A program made the position numbers and the translations under genes. The notes below the pieces were generated by a model. The model was not told the DNA's origin. It searched no databases and saw nothing but the letters and a program-made list of their open reading frames with translations. This document shows, one piece after another, positions 39,456-50,326 of a stretch of 64,000 nt of DNA (position 1 is the first letter of the stretch; every line of letters begins with the position of its first letter). Source of the stretch: Pieris napi (taxonomy: Eukaryota > Arthropoda > Insecta > Lepidoptera > Pieridae); assembly GCF_905475465.1 (NCBI RefSeq), contig NC_062251.1:11630047-11694046 (forward strand), written 5' to 3'.

Positions 39456-42112
39456 TTTTTTGGGCGTCGGGACGTGACGACCCCATCGCCCACTGGTGAA
39501 ATAACCTGTGACAGAGGTTATTTCATCAGCGCAATCAGTCAACAACAAGTCAAGTGGAGAATCCCCCTCTGGGCGTCCGACACCGGGACACTCTGCGCCC
39601 GGTGGTGGACGCACAGGCTGCCCTTCGTATTCTGGGGGGGGGGGCAATTCTGCGCTCGGTAAAAACAACATTAATCGTTCTCGGAGCAAACGGAGCAATT
39701 CTACAAAGGCACCCCCGTCCACACTCGCCGTGGACTTCACAAATGTTAGGGGGCTCAATACCAATATCAACGCAGTCCACTACCATTTAGAGACTGCGAA
39801 GCCGGCCTTGCTCTTTCTTACCGAGACTCAGATTTCCTCCCCGGCTGATACTTTCTACCTCTCCTACCTGGGGTACAAATTGGAACATTCATTTGTGCCG
39901 CGGGCGGGAGTTTGCGTGTACGTCAGAGAGGATATCTGTTCTCGTCGCCTCGGGACGCTTGAAGGAAGGGACCTATCTAACCTCTGGCTGCGCGTAGACT
40001 GCGATGACCATCCGCGATTCTACGCATGCCTGTATAGGTCCCATAGCGGAAATACCGAAACTGACCGACTCATTGAGCACATCCAAATGGCTACAGATTC
40101 CCTGCTCGAAAGGGTTCCTACCGCTGAAACCGTTATACTTGGCGATTTTAACGCCCACCATGCCGATTGGCTCGGCTCTAAAACTACCGATCACGCGGGA
40201 AGATCCTTTCACGACTTTGCTTTAGCCTACGACCTGACACAAATGGTCCCTGCGATTACGCGAATACCAGATGTGGATGGTCATAAACCCTCTTTGTTGG
40301 ACCTTCTGCTGACTTCACATCCGGAGAACTATCAAGTCTCTGTTGACCCGCCATTGGGTTCATCAGATCATTGTGTGGTCCGGAGTACTGTGCCATCGAC
40401 GCGCCCTTCACGGCCCCGCTTTATGGGTTGTCGCCGTATTTGGCACTATAAGTCAGCAGATTGGGACGGGATGCGGTCTTTCTTTGCGTCCTACCCTTGG
40501 GGGCCTATGTGCTTTTCGCCGGAAGCTCCAGATTCCGTCGCCGTCGTGCATGCCCTGGTTTAAACGTTCTTGCAAGGCTCGCGTCGAAAGCGAGAATGCT
40601 TTAAGGCATGGGCGGAAGCGGCGAAATCTCGTGATGCCAATACCAGCGAACTTAAAACAGCATATAACTCAGCCTCCAGGTCCTTCAAACGGGAAATCAC
40701 TAAGGCAAAGTCAGAGCACATTGCCAGATTTGGCGAGAGATTGGCCCAACTCCCTTCAGGGACTCGAGCCTTCTGGTCTCTCGCCAAAGCTGTCCAGGGG
40801 AATTTTTGTCAGCCCTCCATTCCGCCACTGCACAGGGAGGATGACTCTCTGGCCCACACTGCGAAGGAGAAGGCCGACCTTTTGGGCTGTCTCTTCGCGT
40901 CCAACTCGACTTTGGATGACCGAGGGAGATCACCACCGACCATTTCGCGGTGTGATTCCTCGATGCCGGAAATCACATTCCGGCAACGTGCTGTCCGCAA
41001 AGCACTATCTTCCTTGGACATTCATAAGTCGAGCGGGCCGGATGGTATTCCCCCAATTGTGCTGCGTACGTAATTGAATTGGCTCCGGTCTTAACGCGCC
41101 TTTTCCGGTACCTGTACTCGCTCGACACTGTCCCGAAGTGCTGGAAGACCGCTTCGATACATCCGATCCCAAAAAAAGGCGATCGCTCTGATCCGTCCAA
41201 CTATCGCCCAATAGCTATAACCTCCTTGTTCTCCAAAATAATGGAAACCATTATTAATAGCCAGCTCTTGAGTTATCTAGAAGGCCACCAGTTGATTAGC
41301 GATTCTCAGTACGGCTTTCGTCGTGGTCGCTCAGCTGGTTACCTCCTTGTATACCTTACCCATAGGTGGGCAGAGGCAATTGAGTCCAAGGGGGAGGCGC
41401 TGGCGGTAAGTTTGGACATAGCGAAAGCCTTCGATCGGGTGTGGCACAGAGCACTGCTCTCGAAGCTTCCAGCCTATGGGCTTCCCGAGAAATTATGCGA
41501 TTGGATCTCCAGCTTTCTGGCCGATCGGAGCCTCAAGGTCGTCATCGACGGAGCATGTTCCGACCTTAAACCCGTGAACGCTGGGGTCCCACAAGGCTGT
41601 GTTCTATCCCTGACCCTATTTCTTCTGCATATCAATGATATGTTGCAACTTAGCAACATTCACTGCTATGCGGATGACAGCACTGGGGATATTCTTTACA
41701 CTGGCCGGGCAGGTATTTCTCGGGCAGTTGTTGATGAGTACCGGAACAAACTTGTGTCTGAAGTCGAAACTCTACTACGTGGAGTCTCAGACTGGGGCAG
41801 ACAAAACCTAGTCCAATTTAACCCCAAGAAGACACAAGTTTGCGCGTTTTCCGCTAAAAAAACACCCTTTGTCGCTACTCCTCTTTTCGAAAACACTCTT
41901 CTTAAAGCCACAGCCAGCATTGGAATACTTGGCGTTGACATATCGAACGACGTTCAGTTTCGCGGTCACTTGGAGGGAAAGGCTAAATTAGCCTCCATAA
42001 AGCTTGGTGTGCTCAGCAAGGCGAGGCGGTACTTCACTCCGGGCCACCGCATGCAACTATATAAAGCGCAAATTCGGCCCCACATGGAGTACTGCTCTCA
42101 CCTCTTGTCTTG
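39456..42112 (+). mobile_element. LINE family X copy 1 (Jockey-like), plus strand, 3' truncated
   Basis: GC-richer than its surroundings. It carries endonuclease and RT of the same family as 47191-48778 (minus) and 60928-61929 (plus). The start lies where the previous LINE fragment ends. It ends within the post-RT region (HMEYCSHL), where an oppositely oriented copy abuts at about 42113. Confidence 0.82.
39508..42112 (+). pseudogene. LINE family X copy 1 ORF2, broken
   Basis: Endonuclease part: TETQISSPAD (Glu), GDFNAHHADWLGS (Asp), LGSSDHCVV (Asp/His). A deletion of about 70 bases near 40555-40570 gives a stop (HALV then TAA) and changes frame. The RT part resumes at 40570 (SSGPDGIPPIVLRT) and is stopped at 41071-41073 by a local change relative to copy 2. 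From 41079 it shows NYRPIAITSLFSK, SLDIAKAFDRVWH, GVPQGCVLS and the catalytic YADD (about 41666). Two breaks make it a pseudogene. Confidence 0.85.
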
Positions 42113-42210
42113 CTTCTATTGTCCACAAGAAACAGGGCACATATAACACAGCCTTGTGGGACCCCCGCGTTCACGGGTTTAAGGTCGGAACATGCTCCGT
42201 CGATGACGAC
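42113..42210 (-). pseudogene. LINE family X copy 2, distal fragment cut off by BEL/Pao 3
   Basis: The minus strand reads VVIDGACSDLKPVNAGVPQGCV, which continues the RT frame that ends at 47191 on the other side of BEL/Pao 3. After GVPQGCV the sequence soon departs from copy 1. Confidence 0.8.
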
Positions 42211-42417
42211 TGTGCACGACGAAATTGCTCTTTGTTTAGTTTTTAATAAATTGTGTGATGCAACTGCGGGGGGCGGGGGCCGGGCGAGCGTGTGGTGTGC
42301 TATCGTCTCGTTCATTCACCTGAGGTCACTGACCACACTACACGCCGCTCGACACTGCTTCCGCAGCTGCACACTTTTTCGAAAATAGTCTTTTAATTCT
42401 TCGCCTCGTCACCAACA
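42211..42417 (+). repeat. 5' LTR of BEL/Pao 3
   Basis: 207 bp, TGTGCACGACG...CACCAACA, one T/A difference from 46984-47190. Confidence 0.93.
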
Positions 42418-42420
42418 TTT

Positions 42421-42438
42421 TGGTCTTCGGCCGGATCT
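42421..42438 (+). promoter_or_regulatory. Primer binding site of BEL/Pao 3
   Basis: TGGTCTTCGGCCGGATC, three bases after the LTR. 42439-43282 is an AT-rich leader with repeated AATAGTTATTTGTTTCGT-like blocks and no gene. Confidence 0.75.
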
Positions 42439-43282
42439 TTGAACATTTATAGACAATTTGTGAAGTGTGTAATCGTATAAAAGTGATTTGAATCGTGAAG
42501 TTTTGTGTGCAAGTGAATATTATAGTGAATCACGCGCCCTTTGTTTCCTTTGTTCTCGGTTCTTATATGTTAGGTACTTTTATTGCGGAAGGCACAGTGA
42601 TTTATTTTATAGGTAAATTACGTATTTCGTGAAAACTAATAACTATTTAAAATTATTGTTCGTTTCGTTTTATTATTTAAATAGTTAATTAGTTATTTGT
42701 TTCGTTTCATCGAAGTACGTAATATACCTGTTTAAGTGTTAGTGAGGTGATAAATAATTACTTAAATAGTTATGAAATAAATAACTATTAAATTATTGTT
42801 CGTTCGATTCGTTTTAAGTATTTAAATAAAATACTTGTTGAAATAGTTATTTGTTTCATACTGGTATTCATTATTTTTTTGTGATAGTGAACCTACCTAC
42901 GTTTAAAGTGAATGTTAGTGAGTAATTAATAGTTGTTCGGTTCGTTATATATTTTGTGAAACTATATTTATATAATATTAAAGTGTGTGTTTATGAAAAT
43001 TATAGTGTAAATAATTTTGTGATTATTTTTACGTTGCGTATTGAAATAAAATAAAATAATAGTGCTCGATTGCGGTATTACAATATAAATAATAGTATTT
43101 TGCTGTTGTGTTCGTACGTAATACGTAAATAATTTTCGTTTTCGTTTCGTAATAACGAGTTCTTTTCAATAACTTTTTTGTGTAGTGAATAAAATTATAT
43201 TTTTTTGTGCGTTTGTGCGTGGCGTGTATGTTGAGTGCTGATATTTCTTTTAAATTCATTAATTACTTTTTTTCTCCCAAAC

Positions 43283-45442
43283 ATGCCAATTACTAGGTCG
43301 CTCAGACGCCAGGCTGTAAAATGTGAATCGGCCCCTATACATCCTACACATGAAGACGATAACTTAGCAAATCCGCAAGCGCCAGCTCCTGCAGCAATGG
43401 CACCCGTTCATCATCAATCAGAGAAGTCATTACACGAATACCCTAAGGCTCCTTCGGAGAAGCGATCGGTGATAAGCAAGAAGAGTGTGCAGCGGGCAGA
43501 GGCTTTAAAAAGATTAGCAGCTGCAAGAATAGAAGAGGCTTGCGCTAAGGCCGCTTTCGCTGAAGCTGAATTAGCGGCTATTGAAGCGCAGGGCAGTGAG
43601 CTGGATAGCTTGGCGGAAAATAAAGGCTTCAGAGAGAGAGATAGTTTAGTTAGAGATTGGTTGGATTCAAACGATCGTGATGCTCAAACAACTTCGAATC
43701 AGCAGCTCGATATTAAGACACTCGTATCTGCGCTTACTGAAGCCGCACGAGCGATGCAGAGCCCAAAAACGCTATTCGAATTACCAATTTTTAGCGGGGC
43801 AAGTAGTGAGTGGTTAGCGTTTAGAGCAGCATATAATGAAACTAGCAGTAATTTCTCTAAATTGGAAAATTTGGTGCGGCTAAGAAGAAGCCTGAAAGGG
43901 GCAGCCAAGGAAGCTGCCATTTCTTTGTTTATAGCAGATGTGGAGCCTGGAGAGATTTTGTCACTCTTGGAAGCAAGATTTGGACGACCTGATGCATTAG
44001 TTATTGCGGAGATGGACAAGATTAAACAACTTTCTAAACTTTCTGATAATCCTCGTGATATTTGTATTTTTTCAAGCAAGATAGTCAATATTGTAACAGT
44101 CATCAAGGCTTTAAAAAAGGAGTGCTACTTATTTAACCCGGAATCTGTGAGAGCTGTTGTGGAGAAGATGACACCGACTTTGAGGTATCGTTGGTATGAC
44201 TACGCTGCGGGGCGACCTGAGGAAGAGGCGGACTTAGTTAAATTATCTTCTTTCTTTTCTCGCGAGGCGGACCTTTGCAGTCGATATGCTCAAGTTGAAA
44301 ATGTTCATCACCCGTCATCACAAAGAAGACCGTTTGTAACAAATGTGGCATCTACTACTGCAACACTTGGAACGTCCATAACGCCAAAGAAACAGAGCTA
44401 TGAATGTACTGTCTGTCATCATTTACATCACATAAAAGACTGTAAACAGTTCATGGATTTGGAGAGTAAATGTAGATGGGAGAAGGCTAAAGATTTAAAC
44501 CTGTGTTTTAGATGTTTAGGACGTCGCAATCATCGTCATAGGTGTTCCTATAAGCCATGTGGGATCGAAGGCTGCAAGGCGTCTCATCATTCACTTCTGC
44601 ATTTTTCAGCGTCTCCCTCAGAGTCGCCAGTAGAACCAGCAGGAAAATCAGCTGTTGTAGCTGCGACTCGACAGAAAGTTGGTAGAGCTTTATTGAAGAT
44701 TGTGCCAGTAAGATTGAGAGGTCCCAAGGGGACCATGACTACATTTGCATTGCTTGATGAGGGGTCATCAGTCACTCTTATAGAGAAAGAAGTTGCTTCT
44801 GAGATTGGACTTATAGGTCCAGAAGAGTCTTTTATTATTGAAGGGGTGGCAGGAGCACGTACGGAGGCTTCCAGTTCAAGGAGAGTGAGTCTCTATAATA
44901 ATGGTGTTCACATGGATAAGGAGCATAAAATAGAAGCACGAACAATAGATAGTTTGAATCTTAATCACCAATCGGTGGATGCAGATATGATAGAAGGTTG
45001 TGATCACCTTCTGGAAATAGCCGAGGATCTTACATGTGATCGAGGTATACCTACTCTTCTTATTGGCCAGGACAACTGGCATTTGATTATTTCGAGGAAG
45101 ATAAGAAGTGGTGGGTGCAGAGATCCAGTTGGATCATTAACAGAATTAGGTTGGGTACTGCACGGGCCTACTAAGGGTCCTGGAAAAGTTAGTGTATTAA
45201 AGCTGGTAAATCATAATGAAGAAGAAGAAAATCATGAAAATAAATTAGAAGATTTGTTCAAGCAGTTTTTAAGTATAGATTCACTAGGAATCGAACCAAA
45301 ACGTCTAAAAAATGATCCAGAGGAACGCGCGTTGTCATTATTAAAGAGCTACAGCCACCGTCTTCCTGATGGACGTTTTGAATCGGGGTTGTTGTGGCGC
45401 AAAGAAGAACTGGAGTTACCAGATAATAGAGAGAATGCTTAA
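43283..45442 (+). CDS. BEL/Pao 3 Gag and protease, frame ends before the RT
   Basis: I take the ATG at 43283 (MPITRSLRRQ, like the Gag start of BEL/Pao 2) over the in-frame ATG 48 bases upstream. 719 residues: Ala/Glu/Lys coiled coil (about 60-110), DUF1759 core with FSGASSEWLAFRAAY (about 170-290), Cys/His region CTVCHHLHHIKDC, CFRCLGRRNHRHRC and CGIEGCKASHH (about 375-435). Then come the protease active site ALLDEGS (about 490) and IGQDNWHLIISRKI (about 595). It ends in RLPDGRFESGLLWRKEELELPDNRENA where a frameshift breaks the link to the RT. Gag could still be made. Confidence 0.85.
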   Translation: MPITRSLRRQAVKCESAPIHPTHEDDNLANPQAPAPAAMAPVHHQSEKSLHEYPKAPSEKRSVISKKSVQRAEALKRLAAARIEEACAKAAFAEAELAAIEAQGSELDSLAENKGFRERDSLVRDWLDSNDRDAQTTSNQQLDIKTLVSALTEAARAMQSPKTLFELPIFSGASSEWLAFRAAYNETSSNFSKLENLVRLRRSLKGAAKEAAISLFIADVEPGEILSLLEARFGRPDALVIAEMDKIKQLSKLSDNPRDICIFSSKIVNIVTVIKALKKECYLFNPESVRAVVEKMTPTLRYRWYDYAAGRPEEEADLVKLSSFFSREADLCSRYAQVENVHHPSSQRRPFVTNVASTTATLGTSITPKKQSYECTVCHHLHHIKDCKQFMDLESKCRWEKAKDLNLCFRCLGRRNHRHRCSYKPCGIEGCKASHHSLLHFSASPSESPVEPAGKSAVVAATRQKVGRALLKIVPVRLRGPKGTMTTFALLDEGSSVTLIEKEVASEIGLIGPEESFIIEGVAGARTEASSSRRVSLYNNGVHMDKEHKIEARTIDSLNLNHQSVDADMIEGCDHLLEIAEDLTCDRGIPTLLIGQDNWHLIISRKIRSGGCRDPVGSLTELGWVLHGPTKGPGKVSVLKLVNHNEEEENHENKLEDLFKQFLSIDSLGIEPKRLKNDPEERALSLLKSYSHRLPDGRFESGLLWRKEELELPDNRENA

Positions 45443-46975
45443 AATTAGATAAAAATCCTAAGCAGAAGATGGAATATAATGCTCAAATTGAGTATCTTTT
45501 AGAATGTGGCTATGCTGAGGAGGCCCTACCTTCGTCTCGTCCTGACCGCACTTGGTACCTACCACATTTTGCTGTGATTAATCCATCAAAACCGAAACCG
45601 CGAATCGTTCTGGACGCTGCTGCTAAAACGAATGGGATATCATTGAATGACATGTTACTAACCGGACCAGATCTGTTACAATCACTACCTGGAGTTTTGA
45701 TGCGCTTTCGACAAAGACCAATTGCTGTGTCAGGAGATATTCGTGAAATGTTTCTTCAAATCAAAATTAGGACTGAGGACAGGGATGCATTGCGCTTTTT
45801 ATAGCGCGGTGATAGACGAGAGAATGAACCTCAAGAGTATCGTATGACAAGAGTGATTTTTGGTGCGGCGTCTTCACCTTGTACTGCCATTTATATTAAA
45901 AATTTAAATGCTGAAGAATATCATGATATATGATGCAATTTGTCGCAATCACTACATGGATGATTATCTCCAGTTTTGATTCTGTGGAAGAAGCTAGGCG
46001 TATAGCAAAAGAAGTCAGTTTTATGCATCGTCGAGGTAAATTTTATTTACAAAAATGGGCGACTAACGAACCTGAAGTTATAGCCGAGATGGAGCCGCAA
46101 CTCCAGAATAGAAGTAAAGAAGTCGAGCTTCGTAATAGCCCATTAGCTCCGTTGGAAAAGCCTTTGGGTCTGGTTTGGAGAACCAGTGATGATCACCTTA
46201 CTTTTAATCTAAATATTAAAAAGGCTAATCTGGAAGTACTCGAAGGGACCAAGCGAACCACTAATCGAGGATTCCTAAAAGTTATTATGTCTCTTTTTGA
46301 CCCCTTGGGTCTTATTACATCGGTAACTTTGCCCGCAAGAGGGATATTACAAAAATCGTGGCGCGTCGGTCATGTATGGGACAAGAAACTTTACATTCCT
46401 CGTTGTTATCCAGGTTGTTTGGTGGCCGATGATGCCACAAGAAATGTACCTCGAAATTTCAATACGAATCATCGATGGTTTCGGGGATTAAATTTTTTAT
46501 ATTCTCCAGAAGAGACTTGGCCTACGAGAAAAATAGAAGAGGCGGTAACTGAAGAAACTACAGGAGAAGAGCGAGTGTCAGTTATCGATAGTTGTGCAAG
46601 AAATCGCCTAATCACTGGCTTGCCTGACGCATCCAGATTTTCGTCCTGGATGCGCCTAATAAGAATGACGGGGGGAGTTTTAAAGTTCATTATCTTATCC
46701 CACAGAACTCAAATTATTGCTTCGGTTCACGGGCGAATTTGGCGGCGTGGCAACGGCTGGCTGGTTGAGGGAAGATTACAGAGCTGGGAGTTCTGGTGCT
46801 CGTGGTGGATGGAACCCTGCCCAGAAATACGTGGCCTAGGGGAAGGGTCGTGTCGACTTTCCTGGGCAAAGATGGTGTCAGTCGCGTGGTCGAGGTGCAG
46901 ACTAGGGCTGGAATCTTTCAAGACTTTCCAAGAAGATCATCGTGCTGCTGATAGAGAGTGCGCAGGTCGCACTGG
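45443..46975 (+). pseudogene. BEL/Pao 3 RT and Pol remnants
   Basis: 45469-45801 encodes the RT start (HFAVINPSKPKPRIVLDAAAK, SGDIREMFLQIKI). An in-frame TAG at 45802-45804 stands where Trp (TGG) is usual. The catalytic YMDD is present near 45946-45957 and is followed by a frameshift. 45930-46680 continues with SLFDPLGLITSV and RWFRGLNFLYSPEETWP. RNase H is missing between them, and after KFII the integrase is deleted. The last 200 bases encode, in another frame, the C-terminal domain (LVLVVDGTLPRNTWPRGRV). Confidence 0.85.
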
Positions 46976-46983
46976 GGGGAGAA
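46972..46983 (+). promoter_or_regulatory. Polypurine tract of BEL/Pao 3
   Basis: CTGGGGGGAGAA directly before the 3' LTR. Confidence 0.8.
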
Positions 46984-47190
46984 TGTGCACGACGAAATTG
47001 CTCTTTGTTTAGTTTTTAATAAATAGTGTGATGCAACTGCGGGGGGCGGGGGCCGGGCGAGCGTGTGGTGTGCTATCGTCTCGTTCATTCACCTGAGGTC
47101 ACTGACCACACTACACGCCGCTCGACACTGCTTCCGCAGCTGCACACTTTTTCGAAAATAGTCTTTTAATTCTTCGCCTCGTCACCAACA
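46984..47190 (+). repeat. 3' LTR of BEL/Pao 3
   Basis: 207 bp, one mismatch to the 5' LTR. Confidence 0.93.
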
Positions 47191-48778
47191 ACGACCTTGA
47201 TGCTCCGATCGGCCAGAAAGCTGGAGATCCAATCGCATAATTTCTCTGGTAGCCCATAGGCTGGGAGCTTCGAGAGCAGTGCTCTGTGCCACACCCGATC
47301 GAAGGCTTTGGCTATGTCCAAACTAACCGCTAGCGCCTCCCCCTTGGACTCAATTGCCTCTGCCCATCTATGTGTAAGGTATACAAGAAGGTCACCAGCC
47401 GAACGACCACGACGAAAGCCGTACTGATAATCGCTAGTCAGCTGGTGGCCCTCTAGATACCTCAAGAGCTGGCAATTAACAATGGATTCCATTATTTTGG
47501 AGAACAAGGAGGTTATGGCTATTGGGCGATAGTTGGACGGATCAGAGCGATCGCCTTTTTTTGGGATCGGATGTATCGAAGCGGTTTTCCAGCACTTCGG
47601 GACAGTGCCAAGCGAGTACAGGTACCAGAAAAGGCGCGTTAAGACCGGAGCCAACTGAGGAGCACAAGTACGCAGCACAATTGGGGGGATACCATCCGGC
47701 CCACTCGACTTATGAATGTCCAAGGAAGGTAGTGCTTTGCGGACAGCACGTGGCCGGAATGTTATTTCCGGCATCGAAGAATCACACCGCGAAATGGTCG
47801 GTGGTGATCTTCCTCGGTCATCCAAAGTCGAGTTGGACGCGAAGAGACAGCCCAAAAGGTCGGCCTTCTCCTTCGCAGTGTGGGCCAGAGAGTCATCCTC
47901 CCTGTGCAGTGGCGGAATGGAGGGCTGACAAAAATTCCCCTGGACAGCTTTGGCGAGAGACCAGAAGGCTCGAGTCCCTGAAGGGAGTTGGGCCAATCTC
48001 TCGCCAAATCTGGCAATGTGCTCTGACTTTGCCTTAGTGATTACCCGTTTGAAGGACCTTGAGGCTGAGTTATATGCTTTTTTAAGTTCGTTGGTATTGG
48101 CATCACGAGATTTCGCCGCTTCCGCCCATGCCTTAAAGCATTCTCGCTTTCGGCACGAGGCCGCCTTGCAAGAACGTTTAAGCCAGGGCTGAGACTTGCC
48201 ACCGATCGGCACCGCAGAAAATGGAATAAAGAGTTCCATGCCCTGCAAAACCACTTCGGCGACAGAGGCAGCTACGGAATCTGGAGCTTCCGATGAAAAG
48301 CACATAGGTCCCCAAGGGTAGGACGCAAAGAAAGACCGCATCCCGTCCCAATCTGCTGACTTGTAGTGCCAAACACGGCGACAACCCAAAAAGCGGGGCC
48401 GTGAAGGGCGCGTAGAAGGCACAGTACTCCGGACCACACAATGATCTGATGAACCCAATGGCGGGTCAACAGAGACTTGATTGTTCTCCGGATGTGAAGT
48501 CAGCAGAAGATCCAACAAAGGGGGTTTATGACCATCCACATCTGGTATTCGCGTAATCGCAGGGACCATTTGTGTCAGGTCACGTGATCGGTGGTATCAG
48601 AGGCAAGCCAATCGGCATGGTGGGCGTTAAAATCGCCAAGTATCACGATTTCAGCGGTAGGAACCCTATCGAGCAGGGAATCTGTAGCCGTTTGAATGTG
48701 CTCGATGAGTCGGTTTGTTTCGTCATTTCCGCGGATGGTCATCGCAGTCTACGCGCAGCCAGAGGTTAGATAGGGTTC
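47191..48778 (-). pseudogene. LINE family X copy 2 ORF2, proximal part
   Basis: The endonuclease end and RT on the minus strand, interrupted at 47191 by BEL/Pao 3. From 48569 the frame is open: LLDLLLTSHPEN, LGSSDHCVV, KSSGPDGIPPIVLRTCAPQLAPV, NYRPIAITSLFSK, SLDIAKAFDRVWH. 48570-48778 continues the endonuclease (LGDFNAHHADWL) but is offset by a small indel near 48575. The 5' end at about 48778 is truncated in the endonuclease and abuts a gypsy LTR. Copy 2 lacks the 70-base deletion of copy 1. Confidence 0.85.
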
Positions 48779-48892
48779 GCGTTGTTGTATATAACCACTA
48801 TGTAAATAATAATACTTGTGTGATCGTTGGGTAATTTTATTGATGTTTTTATTTGTTCTGTTTCAGCTACCGATGACGACGAGGACGCCACA
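48779..48892 (-). repeat. Partial 3' LTR of the Mag-like element
   Basis: After the pol stop (48915-48917) the minus strand has the purine-rich GGCAGGGGAGTGA and then TGTGGCGTCC, a plausible LTR start. It includes AATAAAA-like signals and runs until the LINE junction. The distal end is uncertain. Confidence 0.55.
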
Positions 48893-48914
48893 TCACTCCC
48901 CTGCCGAGACCGTT

Positions 48915-50326
48915 TCACGGTCGATAGTAGTCCGGAAACTTAACTAATCTTCCACTTCTAGTCTTTTTTTCAGGTGGCGTTGCATCGTGATTGGTGTGGA
49001 GCGGCAGTGCGGTCATCGGTGGACGGATGGTCGTGTCGTATTCTCTGTTTTCTTTCGTAAGGTAAGCTGGTTTTATTCTGTCTATTGTTACTGTAACTTG
49101 TTTGCCTTTTATGTCTAATTAAAATGTTTTTGTATTTCTTTTCAGAACAACCGGGCCGGTAAATGGTGATTCAAGCGATCGTTTTGCGGGACCACGGCGA
49201 AGAAAAACAAACTGTGCAGTATGTATGTCATTCGGCAAATAGAATGTTTTACTGTTGTGGTTTGATGCAGGAGTTGGGGTTAATGCTGCCATATGATTTC
49301 TCAAGCGAGCTGTATAGTCTGTTGGATTTAGGTTCTGGTCAAGCGAAGGTGAGAAAAATTGTCCCGGTAGTCGTAGTCGTTCTCCATATACTAGCTCTGC
49401 GGCTGATGCCTGCAGATCTTCTTTCCAGGCAGCTCTTATTCCTAGTAGCACTAGAGGAAGTGTTTCAGTCCACTGTGGGTTGTTGTGACAGATGATGGCT
49501 GCTTTTAGTTGGCGATGTCATCTCTCCACCATTCCATTGCATTGCGGATGGTATGAGGTGGTGGGACGATGTTCTGCGCCGATCAGGTTGGTGATGCTTT
49601 GGAAGAGTTGTGATTGAAATTGTAAGCCTCTGTCTGTTGTTACAGTTTGTGGACATCCATGACGAGATACCCAGTTGGTAATGAACGCGGAAACACAAGT
49701 TTCTGCTGTAATATCCGCTAGTGGATAGCCATCAGGCCAACGTATGAAGCGGTCTATTGCTGTCAGGCAGTATCTAAAGCCATTAGAGTATGGTAATGGG
49801 CCTATAATGTCCAGGTGTACGTGGGCAAAACGTTCTGATGGTACTGGAAAGGTTGTAAATGGTGCGTTCGTATGTCTGTTGACTTTACTTCGTTGGCAGT
49901 CTACACATTCGTTTGCCCAAGTTTTGCAATCGCGTCTTACTCCGGGCCACACAAATCTTTGAGCTACCATTTTAGCAGTGGTAGGGCCGCTGGGATGGCT
50001 GAGTTGATGTATGGTTTCAAAAACGCGTTTGCGATAGGCAGGTGTTATGTACGGTCTAGGCGATTTGGTAGAAAAATCGTAGTACAGCTGGTTTTCAGCG
50101 ATCTGTTTCAGTTGTAGTGCTGTGTTTTTGGTTAGCAAAGCTTGCAATTCAGGGTCTTGAGCCTGATCTCTTGCAAGTGCGTCGTAATTTATAGTGACAA
50201 TCTCTTCTACACGTGATAGGGCGTCAGCGACGATGTTGTCTTTACCGGGAATGTATTTTAGATCGGTGGTGAATTGAGATATATAGTCAAGATAGCGGAA
50301 TTGTCTTGGAGAGCACTGGCTTCTGT
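48915..50326 (-). pseudogene. Mag-like RNase H end and integrase with two nonsense codons
   Basis: One frame from RSQCSPRQFRYLDYI and GKDNIVADALSR (RNase H end) through the integrase zinc finger (HQLSHPSG...CVDCQRSK) and catalytic motifs LDIIGPL, TTDRGLQF and GMVER. All three acidic residues are kept. TGA at 49518-49520 replaces a usual Trp directly after GMVER, and TAA lies near 49116. The frame otherwise continues to the natural stop at 48915-48917 (PDYYRP). Two point mutations alone inactivate it. Confidence 0.88.
50323..50326. repeat. CTGT target duplication of DNA transposon B (with 52977-52980)
   Basis: CTGT directly flanks the GGGTCA...TGACCC ends; both flanks are parts of the same gypsy RNase H gene, which proves the boundaries. 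Confidence 0.8.

Larger units (their letters stand above)
42211..47190 (+). mobile_element. BEL/Pao LTR retrotransposon 3, internally deleted
   Basis: 207-bp LTRs with one mismatch, target duplication ACGAC (42206-42210 and 47191-47195), primer site and polypurine tract are all present. Gag and protease are open. RT has a nonsense codon and a frameshift, and RNase H plus nearly all of integrase are deleted. It lies inside LINE family X copy 2. Confidence 0.93.

Noticed and set aside
42004..42388. Short plus-strand open frames over the 5' LTR of BEL/Pao 3
   Set aside because: They cross the LINE/LTR junction and are antisense or out-of-frame shadows.
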